A DNA stretch of 64,000 nt, taken from assembly GCA_964526735.1 (NCBI GenBank), contig CAZGLO010000010.1, positions 1 to 64,000 of the forward strand, given 5' to 3'. Under the pieces are notes generated by a model, which ran no database searches, had not been told where the DNA came from, and saw nothing but the letters and a program-made list of their open reading frames with translations. Shown piece by piece: positions 58,757-64,000 of the stretch. The stretch is from JAAUSY01 sp964526735. GTDB taxonomy: Bacteria; Chloroflexota; Chloroflexia; Chloroflexales; Chloroflexaceae. Positions within the stretch are counted from its first letter, which is position 1, and every line of letters begins with the position of its first letter. Position numbers and translations under genes: made by a program.

Positions 58757-59980
58757 ATGGACTCTCAATCTACCCTTCAATCTAATCCACGATCTACCCC
58801 TCAATCTACCTCTCGATTTCTCATCCCCCGATGGGTATGGGTAGCGATTGCGGTTTTTATAGGCGTTATATGTATTGTCTGGGGGGTGGCCTATATCCCG
58901 CCCGCCACTGCACAATCGGGGATTGCGCCAACCTACCGGGTGTTTGCCACCCGCGAGGGGTTAGTTGGCCACCAAACCGCCAATGGCCACATCATCCAGC
59001 CGCGTGACCACTTTGTGGCCTTGCCGTCGTGGAAAGTGCTCTCGCCCAACGGCAGTCATACCTATCAAGTGCGTTTGACGTATAAAGGCCGCACGACGGT
59101 GGTGCCGGTGTGGGATGTGGGGCCATGGAACACCAACGACAACTATTGGTCGCCCAGCCGCGTCAACTATTCAGATCTTCCCGTTGGCAAGCCAATGGCG
59201 CAAGCTGCCTACTACGACGGCTATAACTATGGGCTTGATGAGTTTGGGCGCAAGATTGGCCAGCCCAACGGCATTGATATCGCCGATGGCGCTTTTTGGG
59301 ATGCACTTGGCATGACGCACAACGATTGGGTTGATGTGACCTTCCTGTGGCTTGGCAGAGACCCGGGCCCGGGTAATGCTATCCCCGCACAGCCGGTCTC
59401 CCCCAACCCGCCTCCCCGCAACCGCCCGCCATCTGCGCCGCAGGAGCCGCAACCAACCGCCATCACACGGCGACTGCTGGTGCCTGATGCCCGCCCAACG
59501 CCCTACGTCCCCAAGCCATCGGTCAGCAACCCGACCGTAGAGGAAGGAGCGGTGGTGGTCGATAATGAGGACGCCGGCTATAGTGCCAGCCGTGGGTCGT
59601 GGTATATGGGGACGTGTGGCCTCAATGGCAGCCATTCTTGGACATATTCCACCAACGAGGTCAAAAAGAGCGATAGCCGCGCATCGTGGATGGTGCGACT
59701 GCCCACATTGGGGATGTATGAGGTCAAGGCGTATATCGCGCCGTGCGGCCCAAAACCAGCCACCCGCTCCGCGACCTACTACGTGACCCACGACGACGGG
59801 GTAAGTCGGCGGGTGATCAGCCAAGAAGAGGAAGCCGGAACATGGGTCTCGCTTGGCATATACCGATTTGGCGGGCGAGTCAACCCGATGGTTGAGCTGA
59901 ATGACATTACGAGTGATACGGGCCGGTCGGTGCGCTTCGACGCGGTGATGTGGCGGCGTGTCCCAACACATACACCGTGA
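58757..59980 (+). CDS. Secreted protein with double-psi-barrel-like region and golvesin-like C-terminal domain
   Basis: This protein of about 407 residues has a signal anchor (WVWVAIAVFIGVICIVWGVAY, about 20-40). The first domain (about 50-190) includes HFVALPSWKVLSPNGSHTYQVRLTYKGR and VVPVWDVGPWNTNDNYW, which resembles the barrel of RlpA/expansin-like or related wall-acting proteins. After a Pro-rich linker, the C-terminal 130 residues (VVVDNEDAGYSASRGSW ... GTWVSLGIYRFGG ... VRFDAVMWRR) match the golvesin/Xly-type domain thought to bind carbohydrate or cell wall. ATG 58757 has GAGGAAGG eight bases upstream; earlier starts would include the 12-bp repeat. The enzymatic role, if any, is unknown. 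Confidence 0.75.
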   Translation: MDSQSTLQSNPRSTPQSTSRFLIPRWVWVAIAVFIGVICIVWGVAYIPPATAQSGIAPTYRVFATREGLVGHQTANGHIIQPRDHFVALPSWKVLSPNGSHTYQVRLTYKGRTTVVPVWDVGPWNTNDNYWSPSRVNYSDLPVGKPMAQAAYYDGYNYGLDEFGRKIGQPNGIDIADGAFWDALGMTHNDWVDVTFLWLGRDPGPGNAIPAQPVSPNPPPRNRPPSAPQEPQPTAITRRLLVPDARPTPYVPKPSVSNPTVEEGAVVVDNEDAGYSASRGSWYMGTCGLNGSHSWTYSTNEVKKSDSRASWMVRLPTLGMYEVKAYIAPCGPKPATRSATYYVTHDDGVSRRVISQEEEAGTWVSLGIYRFGGRVNPMVELNDITSDTGRSVRFDAVMWRRVPTHTP

Positions 59981-60017
59981 GTTTGCCGGTGAGCCATTCT
60001 AGGGCAATACGAGAGCA

Positions 60018-60063
60018 ATGGTTCGTTGCACATTTCCACACCGACGTGCTATAATCGAACCAT
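60018..60063 (+). promoter_or_regulatory. Promoter framed by an inverted repeat, upstream of the pseudokinase gene
   Basis: -35 TTGCAC (60026-60031), spacer of 18, perfect -10 TATAAT (60050-60055). A perfect 8-bp inverted repeat, ATGGTTCG (60018-60025) and CGAACCAT (60056-60063), flanks the core promoter exactly. Confidence 0.5.
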
Positions 60064-60130
60064 CGTGCTTTTTATTCAGAAAACGGTATGAGTTTGCTTC
60101 TACCGCGCAAACCTCTGTGAAGGAAGACGG

Positions 60131-61894
60131 ATGTCCGAACCAATGCCAGATTCCTCCGATACGCTGTTCTTTGAGCGATATCGGATCCAAGAGCAGCTAG
60201 GAACAGGCCGCCTTGCCACCGTCTACCATGCTTATGACGAGCGGCTGCAACGGGATGTGATGCTCCATGTCCTGCGCGATGATCTGCTGGATCAGCCAGC
60301 GATGCATCAGGAGTTTGCCGACGAGGTAGGGGTGCATGCGCGGCGCGTCCATACCGCTTTGATCCAGGTCTACGACAGCGGCGAGGCCGATGGCCACCCC
60401 TACCTGGTGACCGAACATGTCTCTGGGCATACGCTCAAAGAAGCCCGGCGGCTCTCGGTCGAGCAAGCAATCACGATTATCAGCCATGTAACATCAGCAG
60501 TGACAGCCTGTCTCACGCGCAATCTCCCTTTTCCGTCCATCAGCAGCCGCAATATCTTGATTGTGGATGAGGGCAATGTTCGGTTGATGGACGATTGGCA
60601 GATGCCAGAGGAAGAGGCCGCGCTTGAACATGCCCGCTACCGCGCCCCAGAATGCAGCCAAGGCGATACACAGACTCCAGCGAGTGCAGTCTATTCGTTG
60701 GGCATCTTGCTCTATGAGATGTTGGCAGGCGCATGCCCCATTCAGGGCGAGACGGTTGAGGAGATTACGCAGGCACATGCGCAAACGGCTATCCCGTCGC
60801 TGAGCAAAGTGCGTCCATCGCTCTACCTCCCCACGCTCGACCGGCTGCTCTCGCGGGCAACGAAGGAGTTTCCTGGCCAGCGCATCCGCGATCCCCAGGC
60901 GTTCAAGGAGGAATTGGATCAGTTGCAGCAGAGTCTCTCTACGGAGACGCAGCGCTTGACCACGATGGCGACCTATCCATCATCGCAGCAACTGCAACCA
61001 CCGCAACAACAGCCACCGCAACGGCCTCAACCACAACAGCCATCCCAACCGCCGATGCCATCCCAACCGCCGGTGCCATCACCACCGCCATCATATCAAC
61101 GGCAGCCCCAACAACCCTATCAGCAGCAATCAGCGTCGCCGCCACCTAATCCTCCTTATCAAGCACAGCAGGGGGCGCAATACTATCAGCAGCAGCCCCA
61201 ACAGCCCTATCAGCAACAGCCCCAACAGCCCTATCAGCAGAGGTATGGGCAACAGCCTTCCTACCAACAGCAGCCATCAGCAGCACCAGCGCCATCGCCC
61301 CACCATCAGCAGGAAGCACGTGGTGGGGAGTGGGGGAGTGAACAAGAGAGTGATACACTGACCTCGCGCCGCCCACGCACCATCTGGGAGCGTATGGTTG
61401 GTTGGCTCATTACGACGGCTTTTCTGCTTGGATTGGCGCTTGGGGGGTATCTCTTGGCCCGTTATGTCGTCGATCAAGCGTTTGGCATTCAATTGCCCTT
61501 CCCATCGATGTCAGACCTGACCGAAACCTTGCCAGAATGGGTGCCGCTGCCGGAGAAAGAACTCTACCAGGTGACTGCCCCTGAAGGGCTGAATTTGCGG
61601 GGTGAACCTGGATTGAGCGAGGATGTGAAGGTGATTGGCGTCGTGCGGAATGGGGCGCAGGTGGAGAAGCACGGCGGGCCAAAATCTGAGGACGGCGTAG
61701 AGTGGATACGCATCCGTGCAAACTTGGTTGATGTGCAAGGCGACCCAGAAGCGATTGAGGAGGCGAGTAATGGCGAGACGGTGGAAGGATGGCTCTCGCT
61801 GAAGTTTGCCGAGCCGGTTGTCGTGGAAGAACCCGCGCCCGCGCCAGAAGCAGCGCCCGTACCGACTCCATCGCCCAATACCTCATCTCCATAG
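60131..61894 (+). CDS. Membrane Ser/Thr pseudokinase with Pro/Gln linker and extracellular SH3 domain
   Basis: This 587-residue protein has at residues about 14-275 a Hanks-type kinase fold, but key residues are missing. The glycine loop LGTGRLATVY is kept. The VAIK lysine site reads VMLHVL (Lys to His), the HRD loop reads FPSISSRNIL (no catalytic Asp) and DFG reads DDW. YRAPE and the C-lobe (AVYSLGILLYEMLAG) are intact. A Pro/Gln/Tyr-rich linker (about 285-395) follows, then one membrane helix (LITTAFLLGLALGGYLLARYV near 430) and a bacterial SH3 domain (GLNLRGEPGLSEDVKVIGVVRNG near 485). The layout resembles PASTA-type receptor kinases with SH3 in place of PASTA, so it may sense the cell wall without phosphorylating. 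Confidence 0.85.
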   Translation: MSEPMPDSSDTLFFERYRIQEQLGTGRLATVYHAYDERLQRDVMLHVLRDDLLDQPAMHQEFADEVGVHARRVHTALIQVYDSGEADGHPYLVTEHVSGHTLKEARRLSVEQAITIISHVTSAVTACLTRNLPFPSISSRNILIVDEGNVRLMDDWQMPEEEAALEHARYRAPECSQGDTQTPASAVYSLGILLYEMLAGACPIQGETVEEITQAHAQTAIPSLSKVRPSLYLPTLDRLLSRATKEFPGQRIRDPQAFKEELDQLQQSLSTETQRLTTMATYPSSQQLQPPQQQPPQRPQPQQPSQPPMPSQPPVPSPPPSYQRQPQQPYQQQSASPPPNPPYQAQQGAQYYQQQPQQPYQQQPQQPYQQRYGQQPSYQQQPSAAPAPSPHHQQEARGGEWGSEQESDTLTSRRPRTIWERMVGWLITTAFLLGLALGGYLLARYVVDQAFGIQLPFPSMSDLTETLPEWVPLPEKELYQVTAPEGLNLRGEPGLSEDVKVIGVVRNGAQVEKHGGPKSEDGVEWIRIRANLVDVQGDPEAIEEASNGETVEGWLSLKFAEPVVVEEPAPAPEAAPVPTPSPNTSSP

Positions 61895-61963
61895 GATGTT
61901 TAACCGAGAAAACGAAAAATGGTCGTTTGATAGAAAGAGTATATATTTGAGGGTAGTACCAAC

Positions 61964-62725
61964 ATGGCCGTAGAACTATCTGCCGAGGTTGTAGGGCGGC
62001 TTACCACCGCCACCCGCGTCGTGGTATTGACGGGCGCGGGTATCTCTGTCGAAAGCGGGGTATCGACCTTTCGTGAGGCCCAAAGCACCGAATCGTGGGC
62101 ACAGTTTGACCCCACTGAACTCGCCACTCCCCAAGCCTTCCTCCGCAACCCGCGCTTGGTGTGGGAGTGGTATGAATATCGTCGCCAAAAGATAGAGGAA
62201 ACGCTCCCGAGTGCCGCGCATTACGCGCTTGTCGATTTCGAGCAATATTACACCGAATTTCTGCTAGTCACGCAGAACATTGATGGATTGCATTGGCGCG
62301 CGGGCAGCCGCGAATTGCTTGAGCTACACGGCAATATTGGGCGCATGCGGTGTTTTGAATGTGGCAACCGCCCGTCATCGTGGGACGACAGCGGCGAAAA
62401 ACCGCCCCGCTGTAGCCTCTGCGGTGGGATGCTCCGCCCGGACGTTGTGTGGCTTGGCGAAGGCATATCAGAACGCAGATTGCGCATGGCCTATGATGCA
62501 GCCGAACACGCAGAGGTCTTTTTGTCGATTGGCACCTCAGCCAGCGTCCAGCCAGCGGCGTCGCTCCCGCTCATTGCCAAGCGGCGGGGGGCGTATGTGA
62601 TCGAAATCAACCCGGAAGAAACCGCGCTCTCTGTGTTGGCCGATAGCTGGCTGCAGGGGGCCATTACCGATATCTTGTCCGACATTTCTCATCGTCTCAT
62701 TCGCAACCACGAGGCTGAAAGCTAG
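61964..62725 (+). CDS. Sir2-family NAD-dependent protein deacylase
   Basis: This 253-residue protein has the sirtuin motifs VLTGAGISVESGVSTFRE near 27, TQNIDGLHWRAGS near 104 and the catalytic His122 in LELHGNIGRMRC. Two CxxC pairs (CFEC and CSLC) should bind structural zinc, and LRPDVVWLGEGISE and GTSASVQPAASLP follow. It removes acyl groups from lysine, producing O-acyl-ADP-ribose, a known substrate of macro-domain proteins such as the one at 34964-35494. The product name cobB is not assigned because the acyl preference is unknown. A nucleotidyltransferase-like gene follows 45 bases later. Confidence 0.92.
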   Translation: MAVELSAEVVGRLTTATRVVVLTGAGISVESGVSTFREAQSTESWAQFDPTELATPQAFLRNPRLVWEWYEYRRQKIEETLPSAAHYALVDFEQYYTEFLLVTQNIDGLHWRAGSRELLELHGNIGRMRCFECGNRPSSWDDSGEKPPRCSLCGGMLRPDVVWLGEGISERRLRMAYDAAEHAEVFLSIGTSASVQPAASLPLIAKRRGAYVIEINPEETALSVLADSWLQGAITDILSDISHRLIRNHEAES

Positions 62726-62770
62726 CAACTGGCACATACCTCGAAACAATGTGTGGGAGTTCAATCTATC

Positions 62771-63316
62771 ATGTCGCTCATTGCTGGGAATCTTGGGATC
62801 ATACAACGGCTCCTCGACGAACATGAGCTAATGTGGGGAGTCTATGCGGGTGCTGCGGCACATATCTACGGCAATCGCCGCCCAATCAAAAACATTGATA
62901 TTCTCGTCCCCAATGGCCAACTCAGAACCGTCGTCGAGTTCATGCAAAAGGCCAAGCGCGTGGTGCAGTTCGACGGTCGGCGCATCATGTGGAGCGGGAT
63001 CAACATCGCCGACAACCTAAACGTTCGGCGGACAGATGGTACTTATCACTTCTCAATGGACGCCGCGATGGTTGAGCACCTCCGCCGGATGCCGCTGCTT
63101 GGCTCGCGTGTTTTCATCTTGGCCCCCGAAGATGTCTTAGTGCACAAACTCCTGATGGAGCGTGGGGCCGACCACGCCGAGAAAGACCAGTCAGATGCGG
63201 CAGCGATTGCCGGGCGGCATCAGTTTGACACAGAATATATCAAGCAGCGGCTCAAGGTCATCAACGCCACCGATGCTCTGCTCCCAAGGTTGAAGGAACT
63301 TGGGGTTACGATCTAG
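62771..63316 (+). CDS. Nucleotidyltransferase-fold protein (AbiEii/MNT-like)
   Basis: This protein of about 181 residues has at residues about 25-50 WGVYAGAAAHIYGNRRPIKNIDILV, the pattern of minimal nucleotidyltransferases in which a 'G-A-x-A-x-x-x-x-G-x-R' helix precedes a 'D-[IL]-[DL]' strand. Here the acidic pair reads NIDILV, so one of the usual aspartates is missing. Later LAPEDVLVHKLLMERG and KDQSDAAAI match the helical part seen in AbiEii-like and DUF6036-type proteins. It could be a degenerate enzyme or a toxin-like protein, but no partner antitoxin gene is seen. ATG 62771 was chosen behind GGGAG; GTG 62753 is the alternative. Confidence 0.65.
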   Translation: MSLIAGNLGIIQRLLDEHELMWGVYAGAAAHIYGNRRPIKNIDILVPNGQLRTVVEFMQKAKRVVQFDGRRIMWSGINIADNLNVRRTDGTYHFSMDAAMVEHLRRMPLLGSRVFILAPEDVLVHKLLMERGADHAEKDQSDAAAIAGRHQFDTEYIKQRLKVINATDALLPRLKELGVTI

Positions 63317-63350
63317 TCCGCCCTCGCCTGTTCTTCCATAAACACCAAGA

Positions 63351-63392
63351 AAGCGCATCTGCTCTCCCCTGAGGAGAACCATGCGCTTTTTT
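63351..63392. terminator. Bidirectional intrinsic terminator
   Basis: Stem AAGCGCAT/ATGCGCTT (63351-63358 and 63381-63388) with an inner CTCC/GGAG pairing. T-run TTTTTT on the plus side and a TTTCTTGG run on the minus side suit both converging genes (nucleotidyltransferase-like and rpsR). Confidence 0.75.
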
Positions 63393-63464
63393 GTTGCATG
63401 ATTATGGTGTTGTTGGGGGGCATCTGCTTGGCCCCCGCGGGCATCATACGTGGCTTGGTGGCGA

Positions 63465-63707
63465 CTAATCGCGGGTGTGCTTGGGCGCGCTGGGAAGAAG
63501 CGCCATATGACGCGCACGCTTGATGGCCACCGCCAATCGGCGCTGCATCTTCGCCGTGATACCCGTGCGGCGGCGGGGGAGTATCTTCCCCTGAGGGGTG
63601 ATGTACTTCTGCAACCGCTTTACGTCTTTGTAGTCAGGTGAAATACCAAGGGCCGTGAATTCGCACTCCTTGGTTCGGCGGATACGACGGGTTTGCCGTG
63701 AACGCAT
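63465..63707 (-). CDS. rpsR: 30S ribosomal protein S18
   Basis: This small basic protein of about 80 residues binds the platform of the 30S subunit beside S6. The core DYKDVKRLQKYITPQGKILPRRRTGITAKMQRRLAVAIKRARHMALLP (residues about 25-72, given as a landmark) is the classic S18 signature. It is the single-cysteine form, without the zinc-type Cys set. ATG 63707 gives a normal N-terminus; GTG 63725 would add six residues. The usual neighbours rpsF and ssb are not seen immediately upstream within the window: about 290 bases of non-coding, repeat-bearing DNA follow to the edge. rplI is also absent downstream. Confidence 0.93.
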   Translation of the reverse strand: MRSRQTRRIRRTKECEFTALGISPDYKDVKRLQKYITPQGKILPRRRTGITAKMQRRLAVAIKRARHMALLPSAPKHTRD

Positions 63708-63920
63708 TATGTGCTCTGCTGCCACTTTCTAGCTACTCAACTGTTCATGTCGGTGTGCGTGATTGCCCCACTCAGCCGCCATCGGGTGCGGCATGCCAGC
63801 AGGCAATCAAAACCATATGGTAGCACAGATACCGCTCCAAAGCAACACCTTCCCCCCAACCGCCAGGGCTACGTCAAAGTCACCGGAACGCTGATGAATG
63901 CCAGTGCGCGTGGCGGCGGG

Positions 63921-64000
63921 CCGCATGTGCCCGCACCGCATCTGCGATGTTCGTCCATCCGGCCCGATGCCGCATGTGCCCGCACCGCATCTGCGATGTT
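63921..64000. repeat. 31-bp direct repeat, 49-bp period, running off the window
   Basis: Two identical 31-bp copies (63921-63951 and 63970-64000), each with internal near-repeats of CCGCAT, are separated by 18 bases. The array may continue past the edge. Bases 63726-63920 hold nothing recognisable. Confidence 0.7.

Noticed and set aside
63921..64000. Possible CRISPR array
   Set aside because: Only two repeat copies are visible, the 18-base gap is too short for a normal spacer, and no cas genes are present.
1..64000. tRNA or rRNA genes
   Set aside because: A visual scan for T-arm and rRNA landmarks on both strands gave no convincing candidate.

Overview
The window looks like chromosomal DNA of a member of the phylum Chloroflexota (Chloroflexi), probably a mesophilic to moderately thermophilic relative of the Caldilinea, Ardenticatena or Anaerolinea lineages. 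This is an inference. It rests on a compact atpBEFHAGDC operon followed by mreB, very large secreted VWA, CARDB and Calx-beta proteins, Thr/Pro-rich linkers, a golvesin-like domain, DUF4129/DUF4350 genes, and secreted proteins ending in a short [FY]LPx[IV] motif. No outer-membrane genes are seen. The genus cannot be fixed from this sequence. No tRNA, rRNA, insertion sequence or convincing CRISPR array was found.

Left part (1-18.5 kb): a GT39-like membrane glycosyltransferase, a small unknown protein with its own promoter and terminator, a TatD nuclease, an alpha/beta hydrolase, a PAS-GAF-PAS-PAS-PP2C phosphatase, and two paralogous secreted von Willebrand A proteins. The larger paralog adds a PKD domain, about five Calx-beta repeats and a degenerate caspase-like domain.

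Centre-left (18.5-28.6 kb): the most interesting locus, a single minus-strand operon. A promoter and a cobalamin riboswitch with its own intrinsic terminator precede six genes. These encode a large secreted alpha/alpha-toroid protein (squalene-cyclase/prenyltransferase-like repeats), two Cys-rich secreted DUF4430-like proteins, and a complete ECF transporter (S, T and fused A-A' ATPase). Vertebrate transcobalamin and intrinsic factor combine an alpha-toroid with a DUF4430-type domain. The operon therefore reads as a split bacterial transcobalamin-like capture system feeding an ECF importer. Methylmalonyl-CoA epimerase, which works beside a B12-dependent mutase, lies about 1 kb away.

Centre (28.7-46.5 kb): a START-like protein gene with a consensus promoter, mce, a methyltransferase, mreB and the ATP synthase operon. 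The operon carries a macro-domain gene between atpA and atpG and a structured repeat between atpB and atpE. Then come a response-regulator/Roadblock fusion, an unassigned 402-residue protein, a DUF885 putative metallopeptidase and a LOG-family hydrolase. Three copies of one 132-156 bp hairpin-rich repeat lie here, all in the same orientation.

Right part (46.6-64 kb): gltX, an SH3 coiled-coil protein, a metallo-beta-lactamase-fold hydrolase, a CrtI-like oxidoreductase fused to a thioredoxin-fold domain, a DUF4129/DUF4350 pair, a peptide-type solute-binding lipoprotein, a Cache-HAMP histidine kinase, a golvesin-domain protein, a membrane pseudokinase with an SH3 domain, a Sir2 deacylase, a nucleotidyltransferase-like protein and ribosomal protein S18. 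The window ends in a 49-bp-period direct repeat.
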